Assembly: GCA_964410015.1 (NCBI GenBank)
Contig: CAYPFV010000001.1
Coordinates: forward strand, 33,024 to 97,023
Length of the DNA stretch: 64,000 nt
Origin: SKVR01 sp964410015
Lineage (GTDB): Bacteria > Bacteroidota > Bacteroidia > Bacteroidales > UBA7960
Reading direction: 5' to 3'
A program made the position numbers and the translations under genes. The notes beneath the pieces were generated by a model. It saw only the letters and a program-made list of their open reading frames with translations. It did no database searches and had not been told where the DNA came from. This document shows positions 56,553 through 64,000 of this stretch, piece after piece. How positions within the stretch are numbered: the stretch's first letter is position 1; each line of letters begins with the position of its first letter.

Positions 56553-56787
56553 TCTATAAGAAATTGAGTTGAAAACAGGTTGAATAAAGTCCATAGATTC
56601 TTTTTTCTGGATTTTTTTGCGTCCTTCGCTCACATTCTTCGGTTTACTGGAAAAAAAATCGAAACCGAATGAACCGGGCTCTGGTGATAATGCCTGCAAA
56701 TACCTGGCTGATTTTTAAGGAGTAATGGGTATGGTTTTTCATCTTCATCATAACGAACCTAAAATAAAACACGGTAAAGATTAAAAA

Positions 56788-56914
56788 CAGATAAACCGAG
56801 CCATGACAATAGACACACACCTGAATGATGGTAATTAGGCAATATGGTAAAAACTACAAAACTGGAATTTTGGCGAACTCCATCTGACCGAATGATTCAA
56901 ATTATAAACAGATC
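56788..56914 (+). repeat. Repeat family 1, copy E
   Basis: CAGATAAACCGAGCCATGAC, then a shortened GACACACACCTGAATGATGG, TTTTGGCGAACTCCATCTGA, ATTCAAATTATAAACAGAT. It ends about 20 bp before the ATG of the PPIase gene and may separate that gene from its promoter. Confidence 0.85.
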
Positions 56915-56935
56915 AAATTAAAAAAACAAATAAAA

Positions 56936-57646
56936 ATGAGAAATTATTTATTATCATTGATGATTCTGATTGCAGGCGTTTCATCCTGTTCGAGTGGTAA
57001 CTCCGGAAAACAAACTCATGAATCTTCGACAATGACAGAAGATGTGGAGGAAGGAAGAAAAATAGTATCGATCAATACCAACTATGGTGAAATGGTGGTA
57101 GAATTATACAACGAAACACCCCTGCACCGTGATAATTTCATAAAACTCGTAGAGGATGGTTTTTACAATGGATTACTTTTTCACAGGGTTATCAACCAGT
57201 TTATGATACAAGGCGGAGACCCTGAATCGAAAAACGCAGCACCCGGCCAGATGCTGGGTAATGGCGGTCCGGGATATACGATTCCCGCTGAAATCAATGA
57301 GAATCTTTTACATGAAAAAGGTGCACTGGCAGCAGCTCGGTTGGGCGATCAGGTCAACCCTGACAAGGAATCGTCCGGTTCACAATTCTATATTGTTCAG
57401 GGGCAAACCTATACAAATGCAGAACTTGATACACTTGAACAAAAGATGGGAAAAACACTCTCTGCCAAACAAAGAGAGACATATACTTCAATTGGTGGTA
57501 CTCCCCATTTAGATGAGGGATATACTGTTTTTGGAAAGGTAATCAGCGGAATGAATATAATAGATGAAATTGCTGTTGTACAAACCGATGAAAATAACAG
57601 ACCCCTTGAGGATGTAGTGATCGTTGAGATGAAAATTGTTGAATAA
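56936..57646 (+). CDS. Cyclophilin-type peptidyl-prolyl isomerase lipoprotein
   Basis: 236 residues with a lipoprotein signal (GVSSC, Cys18). The cyclophilin domain (about 40-236) has LFHRVINQFMIQGGDP, GGPGYTIPAEIN, GSQFYIVQG and TVFGKVISGMNIIDEIA. The catalytic Arg of HRV and the Gln of FMIQGG are present. An insert in the middle (YTNAELDTLEQKMGKTLS) is common in Bacteroidota members. It likely assists folding of secreted proteins at the periplasm or outer membrane. It is followed by pheS 24 nt later. Confidence 0.92.
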   Translation: MRNYLLSLMILIAGVSSCSSGNSGKQTHESSTMTEDVEEGRKIVSINTNYGEMVVELYNETPLHRDNFIKLVEDGFYNGLLFHRVINQFMIQGGDPESKNAAPGQMLGNGGPGYTIPAEINENLLHEKGALAAARLGDQVNPDKESSGSQFYIVQGQTYTNAELDTLEQKMGKTLSAKQRETYTSIGGTPHLDEGYTVFGKVISGMNIIDEIAVVQTDENNRPLEDVVIVEMKIVE

Positions 57647-57670
57647 TCCAACCCAAAAATAATTCCTACC

Positions 57671-58699
57671 ATGAATGACAAAATAGAAGAACTGATTAAA
57701 GAAGTAGAATCTTTCCAATCAGATAAACTTCAGGATATTGAGGATTTCCGAATAAAAATGATCTCAAAAAAAGGAAAAATCAGTCAATTATTTCAGGATT
57801 TTAAAGCATTACCTTCAGAGAAAAAAAAAGAGGTTGGGCAAAAAATAAATGTACTGAAAAACAAAGCCGTTGAAAAAATTAATTCTCTCAAAGAAAAGGC
57901 ACAAGAAGCAATCAGCACAGACGGCGATCACAGATACCATGATTTAACTCTACCAGTAGATTTTCTCGAATCAGGCAGCCGTCATCCAATATCTATAGTA
58001 AGAAACCAGATCAATGAGATTTTTGAGAAAATCGGTTTTGTTATTTCCGACGGACCTGAAATAGAGGATGACTGGCATAATTTTTCTGCTCTTAACTTTA
58101 CAGAAGATCATCCGGCGCGCGACATGCAGGATACTTTTTTTGTGGAAAAAAATCCTGATATTGCATTGCGTACTCATACATCCTCTGTACAGGTGAGAGT
58201 TATGAGCAATCAAAAACCTCCGATAAGAACCATATCGCCTGGCAGGGTTTTCCGTAATGAAGCCATTTCTGCACGGGCACACTGCATTTTTCATCAGGTT
58301 GAAGGATTATATATCGACAAAGGTGTTTCTTTTGCTGATCTTAAGCATGTACTCAACCATTTTGCAAGGGAGTTTTTTGGAGCAGAAACCTCCATTCGTT
58401 TACGCCCTTCTTATTTTCCTTTTACTGAACCCAGTGCAGAAGTAGATGTTTCATGTCCGTTTTGCAAAGGAAAAGGGTGTAACATTTGTAAAGGAACTGG
58501 CTGGGTGGAAATTATGGGATGTGGTATGGTTGACCCCAATGTGCTGCAAAATTGTAACATCGATCATCAAATCTACTCGGGTTATGCTTTTGGTATGGGA
58601 ATTGAAAGGATCACCATGCTCAAATACCTGGTAAATGATCTGCGCCTTTATTTTGAAAACGACCTGCGCTTCCTAAAACAGTTTCAGAATGCGTTTTGA
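57671..58699 (+). CDS. pheS: Phenylalanyl-tRNA synthetase alpha subunit
   Basis: 342 residues. An N-terminal coiled coil (about 1-90) is followed by the class II catalytic core with HPISIVRNQINEIFEKIGF (motif 1), FRNEAISARAHCIFHQVEG (motif 2) and GYAFGMGIERITMLKY (motif 3). The CPFCKGKGCNICKGTGW cysteine segment is usual for the bacterial alpha subunits of this group. It charges tRNA-Phe with the beta subunit, which is not in this window. Confidence 0.96.
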   Translation: MNDKIEELIKEVESFQSDKLQDIEDFRIKMISKKGKISQLFQDFKALPSEKKKEVGQKINVLKNKAVEKINSLKEKAQEAISTDGDHRYHDLTLPVDFLESGSRHPISIVRNQINEIFEKIGFVISDGPEIEDDWHNFSALNFTEDHPARDMQDTFFVEKNPDIALRTHTSSVQVRVMSNQKPPIRTISPGRVFRNEAISARAHCIFHQVEGLYIDKGVSFADLKHVLNHFAREFFGAETSIRLRPSYFPFTEPSAEVDVSCPFCKGKGCNICKGTGWVEIMGCGMVDPNVLQNCNIDHQIYSGYAFGMGIERITMLKYLVNDLRLYFENDLRFLKQFQNAF

Positions 58700-59251
58700 T
58701 TTTGCTAAGACCATATAATGGATAATATACCAAACCTCAAAATACCTAAAATCTGCATTGCGATTGCCTTTTAGCACATAAATCAGAAGCCATTAATCCG
58801 CATTATCCAAATAATCTCGCTCAAAAGCATAGGCCTGACAAAATACAAAGGGAAATTCTCTTCCTCTGTTCATCTTTTAAAAGCATTGGCAAACCCATCG
58901 GAATCAGATAACACTTATTCTTAAAAAATTACAACCGCCCGTTGCCTGTAATGGTAATATACTGTAAAAAAAATAAAAACATGTTCAACAGACACACCGA
59001 AACTTTTAAAAACTACCGTTTTGCAACCCTCTTGTTCTTCCTGTAAAGCATCCATTTTTTGACTTTCCCTCAACAGTTCTCCAGACATTTCCCAAAATCT
59101 GTCTGTCTTTTTTTCTCTTTACCTGTAACATTCTCTTCCGACTGTTCGTCATAAATACGAAAACGAGATAAACCAATCGTATTTGCAGATAAAAATTAAA
59201 TCAAATAATCCCTTTGCAACCATTTACAAATTTTTTAAATAAAGAAAAACA
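58700..59251. other. Intergenic region upstream of the DUF2807/barrel gene
   Basis: About 550 bp. It contains the ECF-type promoter at 59124-59150. The rest is AT-rich with no gene or repeat of either family, and no terminator after pheS was recognised. Confidence 0.5.
59124..59150 (+). promoter_or_regulatory. ECF-type promoter P3 upstream of the DUF2807/barrel gene
   Basis: TGTAAC (59124-59129), exactly 16 nt, TCGTC (59146-59150), about 100 nt before the ATG at 59252. The same motif and spacing as P1 and P2. Confidence 0.7.
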
Positions 59252-60715
59252 ATGAAAACAACTCAATTAAAGATTACATTCCTGATAGGAATATTCTTAT
59301 TACTCAACCTTTTTGCATTTTCACAGGAGATATCAGAAATGAGGGAGGTCAACGAGTTTTCTTCCATTAAAGCAGGTAGTATTTTTAAAATAGAATATTC
59401 CACGCAAGACAACTATTCTCTTGAAATAAATACAGATCAAGAGATTCTTGAAGATATTCAGACAGAAGTTTCCAAAGGAATATTAAACATAGACATGAAA
59501 GGGTCTGCCAGAAACAGAGAAGTGAAAATAAAGATCACTTCTCCCACCCTGACGGGAATCGATTTAAGTGGTGCTTCCTCTTTTAAATCTGTGAATAGTA
59601 TTTCAACCGATGAATTTAGTGTTGATCTTTCAGGCGCCACCAATGCATCAATAAAAATCGAAACTAACGATCTCTCTTCCAGAATCTCCGGGGCCTCCAA
59701 TTTTCAGGTATCAGGAAAAGCAGTCGAACATATTTCGGAACTCAGCGGGGCAGCTCAATTAAGGGCAGCAAATCTTGAAACACAAACAACAAACATAAAA
59801 ACTTCCGGTGCGGCATATGCCAGGGTTTTGGCTACCGATACCCTGATTGCAGATGCCTCCGGAACCTCAAAAATTTCTTTTGATAACCAACCGGATAATC
59901 AATCTTTCAACACCTCCGGAATGGGTAATATCAATGGATTTACCAAAGAAAACCTTGATAACTCAATGGAGTATGACATTGATGAAAATGGCGACACAAC
60001 TAAAATACAATTGGGAAATCGTGATCTGATTATTGTTGAGGACAAGGAAAATACAAACCTGAAGGTGCATAAAAAGAAAAAATCTTTCCGCGACAACTGG
60101 TCGGGTTTCGAACTTGGTATCAATGGATATCTGAATCCAGACAATACCCTCACCATGCAGGGTGATGCAGAATATATTGATCTTCGCTACGAAAAATCGG
60201 TGGCGGTAAATCTGAATCTTTTTCAACAAAGCTTTCCTATTGTATCAAACAGACTGGGCCTGGTAACTGGTTTTGGAATTGGATGGAACAACTACCGCTT
60301 CGATAACCAGACTGTAATTGTTTATGACAAAGACGGCCTTGATTTTTATGAAGATACCATCAACAACATGCAGAAAAACAAACTTACCCTCACTTATCTG
60401 AATATACCGCTAATGCTCGAATTCCAAACGGGTGGAAATAAAGATATTGAGAAATTTCATATTGCAGGTGGAATGATCCTGGGTACACGCCTTCGTACGC
60501 ATGCTAAATATGTGTATAATGATGACGGAGAGAAACGCAAAGAGAAAGATTTCGAAGATTTTAATGTACAACCTTTTCGCTTTGATGCTACAGCACGCAT
60601 AGGATGGGGAAAGGTGAATCTTTTTGCAACTTACGCACTTAATACTTTGTTTAAAGAAGATAAAGGACCCGAACTATATCCCTTTACACTGGGTATCAGA
60701 TTAATAAATTTTTAA
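59252..60715 (+). CDS. DUF2807 (GIN) domain protein fused to an outer-membrane beta-barrel
   Basis: 487 residues with a signal peptide (about 1-24, ending FAFSQ). Residues about 35-245 are a DUF2807 right-handed beta helix with short repeats such as SGASSFKSV, SGATNASIKI and SGASNFQVSG. From about 280 to the end is a PorT/OmpW-like barrel (WSGFELGINGYLNPDN, then alternating strands ending ...FTLGIRLINF). The last residue is phenylalanine, typical of outer-membrane barrels. Function is unknown. P3 links it to the ECF sigma gene, suggesting an envelope response role. Confidence 0.83.
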   Translation: MKTTQLKITFLIGIFLLLNLFAFSQEISEMREVNEFSSIKAGSIFKIEYSTQDNYSLEINTDQEILEDIQTEVSKGILNIDMKGSARNREVKIKITSPTLTGIDLSGASSFKSVNSISTDEFSVDLSGATNASIKIETNDLSSRISGASNFQVSGKAVEHISELSGAAQLRAANLETQTTNIKTSGAAYARVLATDTLIADASGTSKISFDNQPDNQSFNTSGMGNINGFTKENLDNSMEYDIDENGDTTKIQLGNRDLIIVEDKENTNLKVHKKKKSFRDNWSGFELGINGYLNPDNTLTMQGDAEYIDLRYEKSVAVNLNLFQQSFPIVSNRLGLVTGFGIGWNNYRFDNQTVIVYDKDGLDFYEDTINNMQKNKLTLTYLNIPLMLEFQTGGNKDIEKFHIAGGMILGTRLRTHAKYVYNDDGEKRKEKDFEDFNVQPFRFDATARIGWGKVNLFATYALNTLFKEDKGPELYPFTLGIRLINF

Positions 60716-60747
60716 ACCACGGATATTCTTCTTATCTGTCAACAAAA

Positions 60748-60790
60748 AATAAGTCAGGATAAATGAACATTATCCTGACTTATTTATTTT
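60748..60790. terminator. Bidirectional terminator between the barrel gene and ackA
   Basis: A perfect 14-bp stem, AATAAGTCAGGATA / TATCCTGACTTATT, with a 9-nt loop, preceded by an A-run and followed by TATTTTT. The genes converge on it. Confidence 0.88.
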
Positions 60791-60807
60791 TAATGACAGA
60801 ACAAATA

Positions 60808-62034
60808 TTATATCGGTTCTTTTTCCTCTTTATGCGAAACTATACGCAGCGTATCATGAGCAATTACCAGCTCTTCATTTGTGGGCACCACCATTACCTT
60901 TACTTTTGAATCGTGTTTGGAGATCATATCCAGTTTTCCTCTCAAACCGGTATTCTTTTCAGCATCAAATGCCAGTCCGAGGTAATCAAGGCCTTTGCAA
61001 ATGGCTTCCCGTGTTTCCGGTCCGTTCTCTCCCACTCCACCTGTAAACACGATCAGATCAACACCACCCAAAGCTGCAGTATAGGCCCCAATATATTTTT
61101 TAATCCGGTAAATATACATCTCCAGAGCCAGGTCTGCTCTTTTATCTCCCTCTTTCCATGCAGCGTTTTCGATATCTCGCATATCCGAAGATATACCCGA
61201 AACACCAAGCATACCGCTCTTTTTATTGATCAGATTGTTGGCTTCCTCTGCATTTATTCCTTTTTTCTTCATAATATACAAAAGTGCTCCTAGATCAAGA
61301 TCACCCGTTCGGGTGCCCATTATCAAACCTTCTACAGGAGTAAGCCCCATTGAGGTATCAATAGATTTACCATTTTTGATGGCACAGATAGATGCACCAT
61401 TGCCCAAATGGCAAGTGATAGCCCTGATATTGTCCCTGCGCATAAATAATGCATCACATGCCGTTTGAAATACGAATTTATGACTTGTTCCATGAAATCC
61501 ATACCTCCTTATTTTATCATTTTCATAAAACTCATAAGGAAGTGCATACATATACGCATGAGGTGGAATGGTTTGATGGAAAGCAGTGTCAAAAACCGCT
61601 ACCTGAGGTACTTGTGGCATCAGTTTTTCCATAGAATTGATCCCATTAAGATTGGCAGGATTATGCAAAGGTGCCAATTCTATCACATCTTCTATGTTTT
61701 TTTTCACCTCATCTGTTATCAGTGCACTAGCGCTAAAATTTTCACCTCCGTGGGCAACCCTGTGACCAACGGCCAATATATCATTGATACTTTTCAGTAC
61801 ACCATAATCCTGATCTAAAAGTACCTTTAACAAAAGGTCAATCCCTACTTCATGATCGGGGATATCCTGTATCAGGAAATAGGTGTCTTTGCCTTTCGAC
61901 TGGTGCTTAAGTTCACTATCTTTTAATCCAACCCTTTCTATGAGTCCTTTGGCCAGTAATTCAGCATTATTAGCCATGTTTATCAACTGGTATTTTATGG
62001 ATGAACTTCCACAGTTTAAAACCAATATTTTCAT
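60808..62034 (-). CDS. ackA: Acetate kinase
   Basis: 408 residues, full length. MKILVLNCGSSSIKYQLINM is the adenosine/phosphate-binding start. GHRVAHGG, VFDTAFHQTIPPHAYMYALP, RRYGFHGTSHKFV, CHLGNGASICAIKNGKSIDTSMG and FTGGVGENGPETRE are conserved active-site segments. It interconverts acetyl phosphate and acetate with ADP/ATP. It lies downstream of pta on the same strand. Confidence 0.97.
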   Translation of the reverse strand: MKILVLNCGSSSIKYQLINMANNAELLAKGLIERVGLKDSELKHQSKGKDTYFLIQDIPDHEVGIDLLLKVLLDQDYGVLKSINDILAVGHRVAHGGENFSASALITDEVKKNIEDVIELAPLHNPANLNGINSMEKLMPQVPQVAVFDTAFHQTIPPHAYMYALPYEFYENDKIRRYGFHGTSHKFVFQTACDALFMRRDNIRAITCHLGNGASICAIKNGKSIDTSMGLTPVEGLIMGTRTGDLDLGALLYIMKKKGINAEEANNLINKKSGMLGVSGISSDMRDIENAAWKEGDKRADLALEMYIYRIKKYIGAYTAALGGVDLIVFTGGVGENGPETREAICKGLDYLGLAFDAEKNTGLRGKLDMISKHDSKVKVMVVPTNEELVIAHDTLRIVSHKEEKEPI

Positions 62035-62278
62035 TTTGCACTTTTTTGTTTAAAAAATTATTTTAAAATTTGTAAGTATTTTTATTGCTGCCTCTACGAC
62101 AATCCCTCTTTTCTTTTCAGAAAAATATAATCATCCATTGTCAAGCCATCTGGTTGTATTATACAACCTGCCAAAATGCTTCAAAATTTTTCTGTTTCTT
62201 TATATTGAAGATGAGATGATATCCCTATTACATAATAATCTTTTCCTAAAAGAGGCAAAAATCATCTTTTAATGAGTA

Positions 62279-63280
62279 TTATTTTCCAGCTGCCTGGTTT
62301 ACAGTAATGGCTACCAGATTAACAATATCATCCACAGAACAACCTCTCGATAAATCATTGATAGGCGCTGCCATACCCTGAAGAACAGGACCAATGGCTT
62401 TGGCATTGGCCAGGCGCTGTACCAGTTTGTAAGCAATATTTCCTACTTCCAGAGAAGGAAATACCAAAACATTTGCATTCCCTGCAATTTTGCTATCCGG
62501 TGCTTTACTTTTACCGATAGAATCAATGATAGCTGCATCAGCCTGAAGTTCACCATCTATTTGTATACCGGGGTTCATTTCTTTGGCTATTTGGGTTGCT
62601 TTTATCACCTTGTCGCACATTGGATGCCTGGCACTTCCTTTTGTTGAGAAACTCAGCATTGCTACGCGGGGTTCAACATTGAGTATTGAACGGGTAGTGC
62701 GGGCAGTCATAACTGCGATCTGAGCCAATTCTTCAGCTGTCGGGTCGGGATGAACAGCACAATCAGCAAAAACAAACATTCCGTCTTCACCCCACTTCTT
62801 ATCGGGTAAGATCATTATAAAGGCACCGGAAACAACACTGATCCCCTTCAGGGTTTTTACAATCTGAAAAGCCGGACGCAATACATTTCCTGTTGCATTG
62901 GCAGCACCAGCAACTTCACCGTCAGCATCCCCATTTTTTATTAACAAGGTTGCCAGATACAATGGATCTTCCACAAGTTTTTTGCTTTCTTCTTTGCTCA
63001 AACCTTTTTCTTTGCGCAGATCATACAGCATTTCAGCAAAAAATTCTTTTTTGTCATGGTTTGCCGGATCGATGATTATGGATCTTTCAATGTTAGATAA
63101 CCCTTGTTTTTTAGCATTATCCCTTATTTGATCTGTATTTCCAAGCAAAATTATTTTTGCTAATTCTTCTCTGAGGATAATTTCTGCCGCTTTTAAAGTT
63201 CTTTCCTCTGTACCTTCAGGTAGTACTATTCGTTTTTGATTTTCTTTGGCCTGTCTTTTTATTTTTGTGATTAAATCCAT
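62279..63280 (-). CDS. pta: Phosphate acetyltransferase
   Basis: 333 residues, the short single-domain form without the N-terminal DRTGG regulatory extension found in enterobacteria. RIVLPEGTEERTLKAAEIIL, GDADGEVAGAANATGNVLRPAFQ, FADCAVHPDPTAEELAQIA, VAMLSFSTKGSA and NVLVFPSLEVGNIAYKLVQRL are diagnostic. It converts acetyl-CoA and phosphate to acetyl phosphate. Upstream of ackA with a 244-bp gap and its own promoter. Confidence 0.96.
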   Translation of the reverse strand: MDLITKIKRQAKENQKRIVLPEGTEERTLKAAEIILREELAKIILLGNTDQIRDNAKKQGLSNIERSIIIDPANHDKKEFFAEMLYDLRKEKGLSKEESKKLVEDPLYLATLLIKNGDADGEVAGAANATGNVLRPAFQIVKTLKGISVVSGAFIMILPDKKWGEDGMFVFADCAVHPDPTAEELAQIAVMTARTTRSILNVEPRVAMLSFSTKGSARHPMCDKVIKATQIAKEMNPGIQIDGELQADAAIIDSIGKSKAPDSKIAGNANVLVFPSLEVGNIAYKLVQRLANAKAIGPVLQGMAAPINDLSRGCSVDDIVNLVAITVNQAAGK

Positions 63281-63327
63281 TTTACAAAGTTTTGGGGGAT
63301 GAAAAATGATTGAAATTCAATATTTCG

Positions 63328-63358
63328 CAAAATTAGAATTAATTTGTTTAAGCCCAAA
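63328..63358 (-). promoter_or_regulatory. Bacteroidota sigma-A-type promoter of pta
   Basis: On the minus strand, TTTG (63358-63355), exactly 19 nt, TAATTTTG (63335-63328), a full match to TTTG-N19-TAnnTTTG. It lies 48 nt before the pta ATG. Confidence 0.72.
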
Positions 63359-63782
63359 CAGTATTGTACTGATTTTTTAAACAGCATGGAATTTCAGACA
63401 TTATTTAATTGTTAATTGATTAACACTTATCACATGCTAATCAATTTTTCACCTCTCATCGCCAATTGTTTTGTTTACCATGGGTTTTAGTCTTATTTTT
63501 GCAACAAATGCAAATCTTATGCTTCATGGCCTTTTATCATAAAATGCTGTAAAGTATCGGTAACAGAACTAACACTTCTTATTTGAACAAGAGATGGAAT
63601 ACATTTGCGCAAAACCTGCCGGGATTGAAAAATAAAAGTTTACTTTTGGTAAATGATTGTTTGGTGGGTATGAATAAACAGGCAGCAAAGCAATGTTGCA
63701 GGCAATATACGAGCAAGTAAAAACTTTTAACAACAAATTCTTTTTCTATTCCCTGGGAAAAAGGTAAACAAATAAAAATAAG

Positions 63783-63914
63783 CAGATGAACCGGGCCATG
63801 ACAAAAATTTTGACACACACGCGGATGATTAGATTTCGTGACATGGCAAACAGACAAAACCGGAGTTTTGGCGAGCTCCATCTAACCGAATTAATCAAAT
63901 TATAAACAGATGAA
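63783..63914 (+). repeat. Repeat family 1, copy F
   Basis: CAGATGAACCGGGCCATGAC, TTTTGACACACACGCGGATG, GGAGTTTTGGCGAGCTCC, CGAATTAATCAAATTATAAA, CAGATGAA. One of the best-preserved full copies; it ends where the degenerate copy G begins. Confidence 0.88.
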
Positions 63915-63970
63915 ACATCCATGATTAATCCTTAAACACACACGAGGATGATTATTGGGGTAATGACAAA
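63909..63970 (+). repeat. Repeat family 1, copy G, partial or degenerate
   Basis: GATGAAACATCCATGATTAA, then ACACACACGAGGATGATTAT, similar to the left half of the family. The right half is not recognisable before the window ends. It follows copy F in tandem. Confidence 0.55.
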
Positions 63971-64000
63971 GGCGCGTAGCGCTGACATTATGGTAGAAAT

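Larger units (their letters stand above)
56208..56935. other. Intergenic region with both repeat families
   Basis: About 728 bp with no recognisable gene. It contains family 2 copy 2 (56430-56552) and family 1 copy E (56788-56914). The stretch 56553-56787 is unexplained AT-rich DNA. Confidence 0.6.
63281..64000. other. Intergenic region to window end
   Basis: It holds the pta promoter (63328-63358), AT-rich unassigned DNA, and repeat family 1 copies F and G from 63783. Apparent open frames here overlap the repeats and look non-coding. The gene that follows lies outside the window. Confidence 0.5.

Noticed and set aside
63579..63881. 100-codon ORF on the minus strand near the window end
   Set aside because: It runs through repeat copy F and has low-complexity composition with no family resemblance; likely non-coding.

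Overview
The window is chromosomal DNA of an AT-rich gliding/T9SS-bearing Bacteroidota. The evidence is a porP-gldK-gldL-gldM-gldN type IX secretion core, a separate gldE-gldD pair, a secreted C25 (gingipain-type) protease ending in a T9SS sorting domain, and Bacteroidota-style TAnnTTTG promoter elements. Within the phylum, the porP-KLMN order and the ackA/pta pair would fit a Bacteroidia/Marinilabiliales-like organism, but that placement is inference. No phage, plasmid, CRISPR array or full insertion sequence was seen.

Layout. 1-4708: large C25 protease (3' end outside the window), minus strand. 5193-7570: rbfA, a methyltransferase and a LolC/E-type permease in one tight minus-strand operon. 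7925-9307: fumC, facing the T9SS operon across a bidirectional terminator. 9439-15585: porP, gldK, gldL, gldM, gldN. 16039-19571: a degenerate arginase-fold protein and topA, feeding towards the T9SS genes. 19915-23620: a secreted two-domain esterase (alpha/beta hydrolase plus SGNH) and a glycoside-hydrolase-like lipoprotein. 24175-31181: miaB, ispD, queA, truB, uppP, a DUF3098 gene and ftsX. 31324-34651: tRNA-Leu(CAA), prs, rplY, pth and a NUDIX gene. 34712-39704: sugar kinase, malQ and an SLC45-like MFS transporter (alpha-glucan use). 40023-46086: Omp85-family protein, CBS protein, pdxJ, an alpha/beta hydrolase and an S9 peptidase. 46352-52482: glutamine synthetase, sulfotransferase, a KAS III-like enzyme, gldE and gldD. 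52786-60715: ECF sigma factor, putative anti-sigma factor, O-antigen-ligase-like protein, PPIase lipoprotein, pheS and a DUF2807/beta-barrel protein. 60808-63280: ackA and pta.

The non-coding DNA holds the least expected content. (i) A family of about 122-150 bp dispersed repeats has seven full or near-full copies, two partial copies, one tandem pair, and one copy that supplies the last codons of a hydrolase gene. (ii) A second family of about 125 bp elements has terminal inverted repeats (three copies); one copy abuts a repeat of the first family. (iii) Three promoters with identical architecture, TGTAAC-N16-TCGTC, lie upstream of the ECF sigma gene, the putative anti-sigma gene and the DUF2807/barrel gene, and together they look like an autoregulated envelope regulon. 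A 40-codon small ORF in a long promoter-bearing leader upstream of queA is a further candidate.

Functionally, the T9SS core (PorP, GldK-N) would export CTD-bearing proteins such as the C25 protease at the window start. GldE/GldD, LolC/E-like, Omp85, UppP and the O-antigen ligase candidate serve the envelope. The remainder is housekeeping: tRNA modification, ribosome maturation, nucleotide and cofactor synthesis, and acetate metabolism.
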